DNA of 64,000 nucleotides, from positions 87,889 to 151,888 of the forward strand of contig DAITAZ010000004.1 of NCBI GenBank assembly GCA_036824045.1, given 5' to 3'. Below are positions 45,019-53,366 of this stretch, piece by piece. The position numbers were made by a program, and so were the translations under genes. Each line of letters begins with the position of its first letter. Position 1 is the stretch's first letter. The DNA is from DAITAZ01 sp036824045. GTDB lineage: Bacteria; Pseudomonadota; Gammaproteobacteria; Burkholderiales; Rhodocyclaceae. The notes beneath the pieces are model-generated. The model saw only the letters and a list, made by a program, of their open reading frames with translations. It made no database searches and was not told where the DNA came from.

Positions 45019-46956
45019 TTAGTGGTCCTCGTCCCGGTTGAGTCCGGTACGGAAGCTCAGAAATGCAGTCTGGTACCAGGCAATGGCCTCGCGAACCAGG
45101 GTCTCTTCGTCCAGTTGCCCCCGCGCACCGGCCATCGGGTTGTCCTCCACCCTGGTCTGGCGTTTGGGGGAGAGGGTGACCAGGCGGCCGTCCCGCAGGT
45201 AACCCAACGTCTGGTAGTTGGCGACAAACGCCCGCTCCGTGCCCGGCGGCTGGCGGAAGACGTCCTGGCCGAAGAACTTGGTGACATAGTTGAAGTTGAG
45301 CAGGCCCAGCAGGGTCGGGGCGATGTCGATCTGGGACATCAACCGCTCGACCTTCTGGGGCTTGATGTGCGCCGGCGCGTAGATCAGTAGCGGGATGCGG
45401 TACTTCTCGATGGGGATGTCCCGGGTGCCGCGGGCGTTGGCGCCGTGGTCGGCGGTGAGCACGAACAGGGTGTCCTTGAACCAGGGTTGTTTGCGGGCTT
45501 CGTCAATGAAGTGGCCCAAGGCCCAGTCCGCGTACTTCACCGCGCCGTCCCGCCCGGTGCCGGAGGGAATGTCGATGCGGCCCTCCGGATAGGTGTAGGG
45601 CCGGTGGTTGCTGGTGGTCATGATGTGGGCGAACACCGGCCGCTTGCCGTTGGCGGCAGCGATGGACTTGCCGATCTCGTCGATGGCCAGATCGAACAGA
45701 TCCTCGTCCGCCACGCCCCAGATGTTCTCGTAGTGGATCTTGTCCTTGGCGATGGCGGTGCGGTCCACGGCCCGGTAGTCGTTGCCGGCAAAGTAGGCAT
45801 TCATGTTGTCGAAGTACCCGTAACCGCCGTACAGGAACAGGGTGTCGTAATCCCGGTCCTCGAACACGCTGCCGAGGGTGAACAGATGTTCGTTGTGAGG
45901 GCGCTTCACCACCGATTGCCCGGGGGTAGGGGGCAGGGCAATGGAGAGCGCCTCCAGGCCGCGCACCGTGCGGTTGCCCGTGGCGAAGACGTTGGCAAAC
46001 ACCAGACTTTCCTTGGCCAGGGCGTCCAGACGCGGGGTGAGACCGCGGCTGTTGCCCCAGCTCCCCAGGAACTCGGCGCCCAGGCTTTCCTCGCTCACCA
46101 GGACGACGTTCAACCGGCGTTCGGGGCCGCGTCCCTGGACGATGCGGGCCAGATCCCATTCGCTGCCCGGGGCCCGGAAACCGTCCACCGAGCCGGCCAT
46201 CTGCTGGCGTACCAGTGCGAAAGCCTCCCGATCGGCGATCCGGGCGTACAGGCGGAGGTAATCCATTTCGTTGTTGCGGGCGGCGGCGGCGAACTCGTAA
46301 AGGCCGTTGCCTGCCAGTTCGTTCAGATCGTCCCGGGCGAAGATCTGCTTGTTGTCTGCTGAAACGGTATAAAAGACCACTACGGGCAAGCCGATGGAAA
46401 CGATCAGCGCCAGCATGCGGCCCTGCCAGCCCAGCGGCGCGGCACCGTGGCGCCAGCCCGCCCGTACCAGCGGAATGGCAGCGAGCAGGGTGATCACTGC
46501 CAGCAGCGCGAGGATTTTGCCCACCGGGTAGCTTTGCCAGATGTTGCCCAGCACCTCCTGGGTGTAGATCAGGTAGTCCACCGCGATGAAATTGAAGCGG
46601 CTCCCGAATTCGTCCCAGAACACCCATTCCGATACAGCCGTGAGTAACAGGGCGAACAGTAAGAACACCGTGCCCAGCGCGTAGAGCGCCCGCAGCCAGC
46701 GCCAGGCAGCCGGCCGGTTGGGCAGGAGGGCCAGCCATACGGCGAAGGGCGCCACGATGAACAGGGCAGCGATCAGGTCGTAGCCCAGGCCGATCACAAA
46801 GGCGCGCAGGACTTCGTCCGTGTGGCCGCCGCTATCCACCCGGAAAGCCAGGGCGATCCGGGTGAGGGTGGCGATGGCGACGGCTGCGAGGCCGAGCTGA
46901 AGCGGAAGGGCAAAGCGATTCGCCGCCCGGGGAGCTGGGTGCAAGTGAGGGTGCAT
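45019..46956 (-). CDS. LtaS-like sulfatase/phosphoglycerol transferase family membrane protein
   Basis: 645 residues: five N-terminal transmembrane helices (to about residue 190) and a periplasmic alkaline-phosphatase-superfamily domain. Metal and catalytic motifs seen: VLVSEESLG (metal Glu), NRTVRGLEA with the nucleophile-position T330, TTSNHRPYTYP and LTADHGAN. In Gram-negatives such proteins add phosphoglycerol or phosphoethanolamine to periplasmic glucans or other glycans; the acceptor here is unknown. ATG 46956 is preferred to 47040 because the rpoH terminator lies between them. Confidence 0.85.
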   Translation of the reverse strand: MHPHLHPAPRAANRFALPLQLGLAAVAIATLTRIALAFRVDSGGHTDEVLRAFVIGLGYDLIAALFIVAPFAVWLALLPNRPAAWRWLRALYALGTVFLLFALLLTAVSEWVFWDEFGSRFNFIAVDYLIYTQEVLGNIWQSYPVGKILALLAVITLLAAIPLVRAGWRHGAAPLGWQGRMLALIVSIGLPVVVFYTVSADNKQIFARDDLNELAGNGLYEFAAAARNNEMDYLRLYARIADREAFALVRQQMAGSVDGFRAPGSEWDLARIVQGRGPERRLNVVLVSEESLGAEFLGSWGNSRGLTPRLDALAKESLVFANVFATGNRTVRGLEALSIALPPTPGQSVVKRPHNEHLFTLGSVFEDRDYDTLFLYGGYGYFDNMNAYFAGNDYRAVDRTAIAKDKIHYENIWGVADEDLFDLAIDEIGKSIAAANGKRPVFAHIMTTSNHRPYTYPEGRIDIPSGTGRDGAVKYADWALGHFIDEARKQPWFKDTLFVLTADHGANARGTRDIPIEKYRIPLLIYAPAHIKPQKVERLMSQIDIAPTLLGLLNFNYVTKFFGQDVFRQPPGTERAFVANYQTLGYLRDGRLVTLSPKRQTRVEDNPMAGARGQLDEETLVREAIAWYQTAFLSFRTGLNRDEDH

Positions 46957-47042
46957 GTGGATCAGTCTTTGCCTCGCGGGGGAGGTCCGCAGGGCGTGGG
47001 GCAGGTCGAACGGCGGGGCGCAAATGATACTCTCCACCAAAG

Positions 47043-47072
47043 AAAAACGGGCCGCTTTGCGACCCGTTTTTC
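47043..47072 (-). terminator. intrinsic terminator of rpoH
   Basis: AAAAACGGGCCGC (47043-47055) pairs with GCGACCCGTTTTT (47059-47071) with one mismatch and a 3-nt loop. Read on the minus strand it gives a GC stem followed by TTTTTCTTT, 20 bp after the rpoH stop. Confidence 0.85.
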
Positions 47073-47091
47073 ACTTTGCCTGGACGGTCTG

Positions 47092-47943
47092 TCAGGCAGC
47101 TTGCAGCAGTCCGCGCATTTTTTGCAGGGCCTTGGCTTCAATCTGGCGAATGCGTTCTGCGGACACACCGTACTCCGCTGCCAGCTCGTGCAGCGTGGCG
47201 GCTTCGCCCTCGGCCAGCCAGCGCCGCTGGATGATGGTGCGGCTGCGGTCGTCCAGCCGTTCCAGGGCCGCGCTCAGGCCCGACTCCTGGAGGCGGTCAT
47301 GCTCCTTGCGGGCGATGACCTGGGTGGGTTCTTCCCGCTCGTCCGCCAGATAGGCAATGGGGGCGTATTCGTCCTCGTCCGCGTCCGGCGATGGCTCCAG
47401 GGAAATGTCCGCGCCGTAGAGGCGGGATTCCATTTCCACCACTTCTTCGGGCTTGACGCCCAGTTGGCTGGCCACCGACCGGACCTGGGCCGGGGTGAGC
47501 GCGTTGCTGTCCGCCTTCATGCTGCGCAGGTTGAAGAACAGCTTGCGCTGGGCCTTGGTGGTGGCCACTTTGACCAGACGCCAGTTCTTCAGAATGTATT
47601 CGTGGATTTCGGCCTTGATCCAGTGGATGGCGAAAGACACCAGCCGCACGCCCCGATCCGGGTCGAAGCGCTTGACTGCCTTCATCAGGCCCACGTTGCC
47701 TTCCTGGATCAAGTCCGCATGGGGAAGGCCATAGCCCAAATAGCCCCGCGCCACCGCGATCACCAGCCGCAAGTGGGAGAGCACCAATTGCCGCGCGGCT
47801 TCCAGATCACCTTCGTCGCGCAGGCGACGCGCCAGATCGGTCTCCTGCTTCTCGGTGAGAATCGGGAAACGCGCGGCGCTCTGGATGTAGGAATCCAGAC
47901 TGCCCAGGGTGGCGGGGACCGGGAAAGACAGCGATTGGCTCAT
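47092..47943 (-). CDS. rpoH: heat-shock sigma factor RpoH (sigma-32)
   Basis: Directs RNA polymerase to heat-shock promoters. The 283-residue sigma-70 family protein has region 2 (DLIQEGNVGLMKAVKRFDP, FAIHWIKAEIHEYIL), the RpoH box QRKLFFNLR and a region 4 helix-turn-helix (LAAEYGVSAERIRQIEAKAL). ATG 47943 is set by AAGGAGGT (complement of 47950-47957) at 6 bp; the longer frame runs through this site. A CIRCE element lies 23-49 bp upstream of the start, suggesting repression by HrcA. Confidence 0.97.
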   Translation of the reverse strand: MSQSLSFPVPATLGSLDSYIQSAARFPILTEKQETDLARRLRDEGDLEAARQLVLSHLRLVIAVARGYLGYGLPHADLIQEGNVGLMKAVKRFDPDRGVRLVSFAIHWIKAEIHEYILKNWRLVKVATTKAQRKLFFNLRSMKADSNALTPAQVRSVASQLGVKPEEVVEMESRLYGADISLEPSPDADEDEYAPIAYLADEREEPTQVIARKEHDRLQESGLSAALERLDDRSRTIIQRRWLAEGEAATLHELAAEYGVSAERIRQIEAKALQKMRGLLQAA

Positions 47944-47965
47944 GCACATACCTCCTTGATTCATT

Positions 47966-47992
47966 CTAGCACTCTGCATCTTTGAGTGCTAA
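47966..47992 (-). promoter_or_regulatory. CIRCE element (HrcA operator) upstream of rpoH
   Basis: On the minus strand the sequence reads TTAGCACTC, nine bases, GAGTGCTAG. The CIRCE consensus is TTAGCACTC-N9-GAGTGCTAA, so 17 of 18 fixed positions match and the spacer is exact. It ends 23 bp before the rpoH ATG, in the promoter/leader zone. A TTGAAC sequence (complement of 48005-48010) upstream may be a -35 box; the -10 box is not obvious. Confidence 0.88.
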
Positions 47993-48036
47993 CAACGACG
48001 GAAAGTTCAAGTGCCTTGAGGTGTAACAGTTCACAC

Positions 48037-48060
48037 TGCCGCCCGGATGAGCGGGCGGCA
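48037..48060 (-). terminator. GC hairpin downstream of cysN
   Basis: TGCCGCCCG (48037-48045) and CGGGCGGCA (48052-48060) form a perfect 9-bp stem with a 6-nt loop, 13 bp after the cysN stop. No T run follows on the minus strand; probable factor-assisted terminator or processing structure separating cysN from rpoH. Confidence 0.55.
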
Positions 48061-48072
48061 AGGGTTTGCGGC

Positions 48073-49353
48073 TCAGGCCACCATGCCGGCAGCTACAGTG
48101 TTGTTGGTGGCTTCGTCGACGATGATGAACGCGCCCGTGGCCCGGTTGGAGCGATAGGGGTCCAGGAACAAAGGCTGAGCGAGCTTGAAGCTGACGCGGG
48201 CAATGTCGTTCATCGCCAGGGTGGCGACAGGCTCCTGCTCCAGGGTGTTCACATTGAGGCGGAAGTCGATCCTGGCCACCTTGGCCTTGGTTTCCCGGGT
48301 CGTGTGGCGGATCACGTACATGCGGGCCGGGGACAGGGGCGTTTCCGACAACCAGCAGACGGTGGCCTCCAGTTGTTTCACCTGGGCCGGGGCTTCGGCA
48401 CTCTTGACGATCATGTCGCCGCGGGAAATGTCGATCTCGTCGTCCAGCAACAGGGTGACGGATTGCTCGTGAATGGCCCGGGGCAGGGCCTCGTTCCACA
48501 GGCGGATTTCCTTCACCCGGCTGCTCAGACCGGAAGGCAGCACGGTTACCGCATCGCCCACGGCGACTTCGCCGGATTCCACCCGACCCATGAAGCCGCG
48601 GAAATCATGAAGTTCCGGGTTGGCGGAATCCTGTGGCCGGCACACAAACTGCACCGGAAAGCGGAAATCCTCCGCCCGTTCGGTGTGGGCGGCGGGGGCG
48701 CTTTCCAGGACGTCGAGCAGGGTGGGGCCGTTGTACCAGGGCAACGACTCGCCCCGATCCACCACCATGTCGCCGTTCAGGGCGGACATGGGGATGAAGC
48801 GCACGTCCTCCAGCCCGATCTTGGCCGCGAACTCCAGATAGTCGGCGCGGATGCGCTCGAAGACCGCCTGATCGTAGTCCACCAGATCCATCTTGTTCAC
48901 TGCCACCAGGATGTGGGGGATGCCCAGAAGGTGGGCGATGGTGGAGTGGCGGCGGGTCTGGGTGAGCACCCCTTTGCGCGCATCGATGAGGATGATGGCC
49001 AGGTTGGCGGTGGAGGCCGCGGTGACCATGTTGCGCGTGTACTGCTCGTGCCCCGGCGCGTCGGCGATGATGTATTTGCGGGAGCCGGTGCTGAAATAGC
49101 GGTAGGCCACGTCGATGGTGATGCCCTGCTCGCGCTCGGCCTGCAGGCCGTCGGTGAGCAGGGACAGGTCCACCGCCGAGAGGCCGCGCTTGGCGGAGGT
49201 TTTCTCGATGGCGTTGAGGGTGTCGGCGAGGATGGTCTTGGTGTCGAACAGCAGGCGGCCGATCAGGGTGCTCTTGCCGTCATCCACGCTGCCGCAGGTC
49301 AGAAAGCGCAGCAGGCCGTGGTCGATTTCAGGCAGGTTCTCGAGGGCGGACAT
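48073..49353 (-). CDS. cysN: sulfate adenylyltransferase large (GTPase) subunit CysN
   Basis: With CysD makes APS from sulfate and ATP, driven by GTP hydrolysis. The 426-residue EF-Tu-like GTPase has G1 GSVDDGKST (residues 21-29), G3 DAPGHEQYTRNM and G4 NKMDL, and two beta-barrel domains. It is shorter than the about 475-residue E. coli enzyme and has no fused CysC kinase, consistent with direct APS reduction by CysH in this cluster. Confidence 0.96.
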   Translation of the reverse strand: MSALENLPEIDHGLLRFLTCGSVDDGKSTLIGRLLFDTKTILADTLNAIEKTSAKRGLSAVDLSLLTDGLQAEREQGITIDVAYRYFSTGSRKYIIADAPGHEQYTRNMVTAASTANLAIILIDARKGVLTQTRRHSTIAHLLGIPHILVAVNKMDLVDYDQAVFERIRADYLEFAAKIGLEDVRFIPMSALNGDMVVDRGESLPWYNGPTLLDVLESAPAAHTERAEDFRFPVQFVCRPQDSANPELHDFRGFMGRVESGEVAVGDAVTVLPSGLSSRVKEIRLWNEALPRAIHEQSVTLLLDDEIDISRGDMIVKSAEAPAQVKQLEATVCWLSETPLSPARMYVIRHTTRETKAKVARIDFRLNVNTLEQEPVATLAMNDIARVSFKLAQPLFLDPYRSNRATGAFIIVDEATNNTVAAGMVA

Positions 49354-49394
49354 GGGGTGTGTTCCTTGTGTTTCCGTGGCAGGGGGCGAGGCGC

Positions 49395-50309
49395 TCAGAA
49401 GTAGCCTTCCTTCTTGCGCTGTTCCATCGAGGCCTCGGAGGTCTGGTCGTCCATCCGGGTGGCGCCCCGTTCGGTGATGGTGGTGGTGGCGGTTTCCGCC
49501 AGGATCTTGTCCACCGAATCGGCGTCGGATTCCACCGGCGCCGTGCAGGTGATGTCGCCCACGGTACGGAAGCGCACTTGCACCGCTTCAACCACGTCGC
49601 CGGGCTTGGCGGGCGTCAGTTCAGTCACCGGTTGCAACAGCCCGCCCTTGCGCACCACCGGCCGCATGTGGGCATAGTAGATGCTGGGCAATTCCAGTTG
49701 CTCCCGCTGGATGTACTGCCACACGTCCAGTTCCGTCCAGTTGCTGATGGGGAAGGCGCGGATGTTCTCGCCCTTGTGGCTGCGGGCGTTGTAGAGGTTC
49801 CACAGTTCAGGGCGCTGGTTCTTCGGGTCCCATTGGCCGAATTCATCGCGGAAGCTCATGATCCGCTCCTTGGCCCGGGCCTTTTCCTCGTCCCGGCGGG
49901 CGCCGCCGATGCAGCAGTCGAAGCCGAATTCCTCGATCGCTTCCAGCAGCGTCACCGACTGGTGCTTGTTGCGGGACTCCGCCGGGTGTTTGAGCACCAC
50001 GGTACCCCGGGCCATGGAGTCTTCCACCGAGCGCACGATGAGGCGCTCGCCCAGTTCTGCCGCCCGCTTGTCGCGAAAGGCAATCACTTCCGGGTAGTTG
50101 TGCCCGGTGTCGATGTGCAGCAGCGGGAAGGGGAAGCGGCCGGGCCGGAAGGCTTTTTCGGCCACCCGCAGCATGCAGATGGAGTCCTTGCCGCCGGAGA
50201 ACAGCAGCGCCGGGTTGCTGCACTGGCCGGCCACCTCGCGCATGATGTGGATGGCTTCTGCTTCCAGCCAGTCGAGGTGGGTCAGGGTTTGACGGGTGAG
50301 GGTGGACAT
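49395..50309 (-). CDS. cysD: sulfate adenylyltransferase small subunit CysD
   Basis: Catalytic subunit of ATP sulfurylase, PP-loop fold, 304 residues. PP motif SGGKDS (residues 38-43), HIDTGHNYPEVI and CCIGGARRDEEKARAKER are characteristic; the C terminus ends EQRKKEGYF as in CysD. ATG 50309 is the family-like start; the longer upstream frame overlaps cysH. A GC hairpin (50332-50350) lies in the cysH-cysD gap. Confidence 0.96.
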   Translation of the reverse strand: MSTLTRQTLTHLDWLEAEAIHIMREVAGQCSNPALLFSGGKDSICMLRVAEKAFRPGRFPFPLLHIDTGHNYPEVIAFRDKRAAELGERLIVRSVEDSMARGTVVLKHPAESRNKHQSVTLLEAIEEFGFDCCIGGARRDEEKARAKERIMSFRDEFGQWDPKNQRPELWNLYNARSHKGENIRAFPISNWTELDVWQYIQREQLELPSIYYAHMRPVVRKGGLLQPVTELTPAKPGDVVEAVQVRFRTVGDITCTAPVESDADSVDKILAETATTTITERGATRMDDQTSEASMEQRKKEGYF

Positions 50310-50331
50310 GCTCTGACTCTTCTGAGGCAAA

Positions 50332-50350
50332 GGCCCCGCCGGGCGGGGCC
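50332..50350 (-). other. intercistronic hairpin between cysH and cysD
   Basis: GGCCCCGC (50332-50339) and GCGGGGCC (50343-50350) form an 8-bp all-GC stem with a 3-nt loop, followed on the minus strand by only three T. Likely an RNA stability or partial termination element. Confidence 0.45.
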
Positions 50351-50370
50351 ACGGGTTTCGGGTGGCGGGC

Positions 50371-51138
50371 TTACTTCTTGACGTGCAGCCCGCATTCCTT
50401 GGAGGCGGGGTCTTCCCACCACCAGCGGCCGGCGCGGATGTCCTCGCCCACGGCGATGGCCCGGGTACAGGGGGCGCAGCCGATGCTGGGGTAGAACTGG
50501 TCATGCAGGGCGTTGTAGGGCACCGCGTGCAGGCGGATATAAGCCCACACTTCCTCCTCGGACCAGTCGGACAGCGGATTGTATTTGGTCAGCCCATTGC
50601 CCGCATCGAATTCGCGGACCGGCAGCCCGCTGCGGGTGGGGGACTGGGCGGCGCGCAGACCGGTGACCCAGGCACCCCGGCCCGCGAGGGCGCGGCGCAG
50701 GGGTTCCACCTTGCGGATGCGGCAGCATTCCTTGCGCAGTTCCACCGAGTCATAAAAAGCATTGATGCCCTGGCTGCGCACGTACTGTTCCACGGCGGGC
50801 GATTCGGGGAAATACACTTCGAGCTTCTGCCCGTAGTGCCGTTCCACTTCCCCCATGAGGGCGTAGGTTTCCACCGGCAGGCGGCCGGTATCCAGCGAGA
50901 ACACCGCGACCAGCAGGCGGTGGCGGAAGATGATGTCAGTCAGCACCATGTCTTCCGCGCCGAAACTGTTGGCGAAAGCGACGCCTCCGCTGTCCGCGAA
51001 TTCCCCCGCGGCGTCCTGCAGCACCTGTTGCACGGCGGACGTCTTGGCCGCCACGGTCGCGGTCAGTCCCTCGGTCAGGGACGGCCGGGTAGCCGGGTTG
51101 CCCGGTAGGGGTTTGAGGCTGGAGACCGTGCCGCTCAT
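50371..51138 (-). CDS. cysH: adenylyl-sulfate (APS) reductase CysH, 4Fe-4S type
   Basis: Reduces APS to sulfite. The 255-residue protein has the PAPS-reductase fold and the iron-sulfur cysteine set C138/C139 (KECCRIRK) and C221/C224 (CAPC), which marks the APS-using assimilatory class rather than the PAPS-using E. coli type. This agrees with the absence of an APS kinase gene. Four-base overlap with the DUF934 gene upstream. Confidence 0.94.
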   Translation of the reverse strand: MSGTVSSLKPLPGNPATRPSLTEGLTATVAAKTSAVQQVLQDAAGEFADSGGVAFANSFGAEDMVLTDIIFRHRLLVAVFSLDTGRLPVETYALMGEVERHYGQKLEVYFPESPAVEQYVRSQGINAFYDSVELRKECCRIRKVEPLRRALAGRGAWVTGLRAAQSPTRSGLPVREFDAGNGLTKYNPLSDWSEEEVWAYIRLHAVPYNALHDQFYPSIGCAPCTRAIAVGEDIRAGRWWWEDPASKECGLHVKK

Positions 51139-51677
51139 TGCGTCACCCCCCGCGCCTGGCGCCGGAAAAGGGGTTCGGCCTGGTCGGTGGCGCCCTGGTA
51201 GGGCTCGCTGAAATCCTGCAGGCTGGCGAGGGCGGCTTGCAGTTGCGCATCGGTGTATCGCTCCGAGCGTGGTTGCAGCGCATCGAAGCCGCAGCGCTTC
51301 ATGTAGAAGAACTGATCCCGCAATACGTCGCCCACCGCGCGCAGTTCGCCGGCGTAGGCGTAGCGGCCCCGCAGCAGGGTGGCTGTGGAATAGGCGCGGC
51401 CGTCGGCGAACTTGGGGAAGTTCAGCGCCACCAGCGGCAACTTTGCCAGATCAGCGGCGATGGCTTCCGCGCGCTCGTGGCTGTCCAGCCACACCGCCAC
51501 CTGACCGCGGGCCAGGAGGGTCTCGCGCCGGGCTTGCCACAGGGCGAGGGGGACGATCACCGGGCCATCCGGCAGCGGTGCGCTTGCGGGGTCTGCGTCT
51601 GCCGCCAGCGTCAGGTGCTGCCAGGCGTCATCCACCACCTGAAAGCGGCCTTCCACGCGTTTGATCAGCTTAGGCAT
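51135..51677 (-). CDS. DUF934 family protein of the sulfate-assimilation operon
   Basis: 180 residues, soluble. Landmarks are VAVWLDSHERAEAIAADLAKLPLVALNFPKFADGRAYSTA (written in part here: NFPKFADGRAYS) and QFFYMKRCGFDAL, the DUF934 pattern found beside cysI in many Proteobacteria. Function unknown; sometimes proposed as a sulfite-reductase accessory. It overlaps cysI by 8 bp and cysH by 4 bp, so it is translated with them. Confidence 0.9.
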   Translation of the reverse strand: MPKLIKRVEGRFQVVDDAWQHLTLAADADPASAPLPDGPVIVPLALWQARRETLLARGQVAVWLDSHERAEAIAADLAKLPLVALNFPKFADGRAYSTATLLRGRYAYAGELRAVGDVLRDQFFYMKRCGFDALQPRSERYTDAQLQAALASLQDFSEPYQGATDQAEPLFRRQARGVTQ

Positions 51678-53355
51678 GGGTGGGCTTCCTTTCCTTGCGG
51701 GTGCCTTGGGGATAGACCCGCGCCTTGAAGGGCTCCGTGCCGGTGCGGCGAACGGTGTCGATGAAACGTTCGCCTTCTTCGCGCAGATCGATGTAGGTCT
51801 GGATCAGGGTGCTGACCACGTCCGGGATTTGCTCCGCGGCGAAGGCGGGGCCGATCACGTCGCCCAGAGTGGTGCGGTTGCCCTGGCTGCCGCCGATGGA
51901 AACCTGGTACCACTCTGCTCCTTTCTTATCCACGCCCAGAATGCCGATGTGGCCGATGTGGTGGTGGCCGCAGGAGTTCATGCAGCCGGAGATGTTGAGC
52001 TCCAGGTCGCCGATGTCGTGGAGATAGTCCAGGTTGTCGAAGCGGGCCTGGATGGCCCCGGCGATGGGGATGGACTTGGCGTTGGCCAGGCCGCAGAAAT
52101 CGCCGCCCGGGCAGCAGATGATGTCGGAGAGCAGGCCGATGTTGGGGGTGGCCAGGCCGGCAGCGCGGGCAATCTGCCACAGGGTGTGGAGCTCGGAGCG
52201 CTGGACGTCCGCCAGGATCAGGTTCTGCTCATGGGAGATGCGCAATTCGCCAAAGCTGTAGCGGTCGGCCAGATCGGCCGCCAGCTCCATCTGGTCCGCC
52301 GTGATGTCCCCCGGGGGAATGCCGGTCTTCTTGAGGGAGAGGGTCACCGCAGCGTAGCCCGGCACCTTGTGGCCATGCACGCATCGCCGGGCCCAGTTGT
52401 CGAAGGCCCGGTCCGCGGCGCGCGCCGTCCGGTAGCCCGCGTCATCCCCCGGCAGGGCGGCGTAGGCGGGCGTGGTGAAATGGGCGCTCACGCGTCCCAG
52501 CTCCCCTTGGCTCAGGGTGCCGGGGCCATCCTTGAGGTGGGCCCATTCTTCCTCGACCTGCCGTGCGAATTCCGCGATGCCCAGGGCTTTGACCAGGATC
52601 TTGATGCGGGCCTTGTACGCGTTGTCCCGCCGGCCGTGGAGGTTGTAGACGCGGATCAGGGCGTCGAGGTAGGTCAGGATGTGCTGCCAGGGGAGAAACT
52701 CCCGCAGCACCTGCCCCAGTATCGGCGTGCGGCCCAGGCCGCCACCCACCAGCACCTTGAAACCCAGTTCGCCTTGGTCGTTGCGCAGCACATGCAGGCC
52801 CACGTCGTGCATCTGCACCACGGCGCGGTCCTCGGCGGCGCCATTGACGGCGATCTTGAACTTGCGCGGCAGGTAGGCGAATTCAGGATGGAAGGTGCTC
52901 CACTGGCGCAGGATTTCGGACAGGGGGCGCGGGTCCACCAGTTCATCCGGGGCGACCCCTGCGAACTGGTCATTGGTGATGTTGCGGATGCAGTTGCCGG
53001 AGGTCTGGATGGCATGCATCTGCACCTGGGCCAGCCGTTCCAGGATATCGGGCACCCGCTCCAGGGCGGGCCAGTTGAACTGGACGTTCTGGCGGGTGCT
53101 GAAATGGGCGTAGCCGCGGTCAAAGTCCCGGGCGATGCCGGCCAGGGTACGCATCTGGGCGCTGGAGAGCAGCCCGTAGGGCACGGCCACCCGCAGCATG
53201 GGGGCGTGGCGCTGAACGTAGAGTCCGTTCTGCAGGCGCAGCGGACGGAACTCGTCTTCGGTCAGCTCCCCGGCCAGATAGCGGCGAGTCTGGTCCCGGA
53301 ACTGGGCGACCCGCTCGTCCACCAGTCGCTGATCATAAGCGTCGTAGCGGTACAT
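51670..53355 (-). CDS. cysI: sulfite reductase haemoprotein CysI (siroheme/4Fe-4S)
   Basis: Reduces sulfite to sulfide. The 561-residue protein has the duplicated ferredoxin-nitrite/sulfite reductase fold and the siroheme-4Fe-4S cysteines C415 and C421 (CCPGGDFC) and C458 and C462 (CMNSC), followed by GHHHIGHIG. There is no cysJ flavoprotein gene nearby, so the electron donor (ferredoxin or a separate reductase) is unresolved. It could in principle be an assimilatory nitrite reductase; the operon argues for sulfite. Confidence 0.93.
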   Translation of the reverse strand: MYRYDAYDQRLVDERVAQFRDQTRRYLAGELTEDEFRPLRLQNGLYVQRHAPMLRVAVPYGLLSSAQMRTLAGIARDFDRGYAHFSTRQNVQFNWPALERVPDILERLAQVQMHAIQTSGNCIRNITNDQFAGVAPDELVDPRPLSEILRQWSTFHPEFAYLPRKFKIAVNGAAEDRAVVQMHDVGLHVLRNDQGELGFKVLVGGGLGRTPILGQVLREFLPWQHILTYLDALIRVYNLHGRRDNAYKARIKILVKALGIAEFARQVEEEWAHLKDGPGTLSQGELGRVSAHFTTPAYAALPGDDAGYRTARAADRAFDNWARRCVHGHKVPGYAAVTLSLKKTGIPPGDITADQMELAADLADRYSFGELRISHEQNLILADVQRSELHTLWQIARAAGLATPNIGLLSDIICCPGGDFCGLANAKSIPIAGAIQARFDNLDYLHDIGDLELNISGCMNSCGHHHIGHIGILGVDKKGAEWYQVSIGGSQGNRTTLGDVIGPAFAAEQIPDVVSTLIQTYIDLREEGERFIDTVRRTGTEPFKARVYPQGTRKERKPTHA

Positions 53356-53366
53356 GCAATTCTCTC

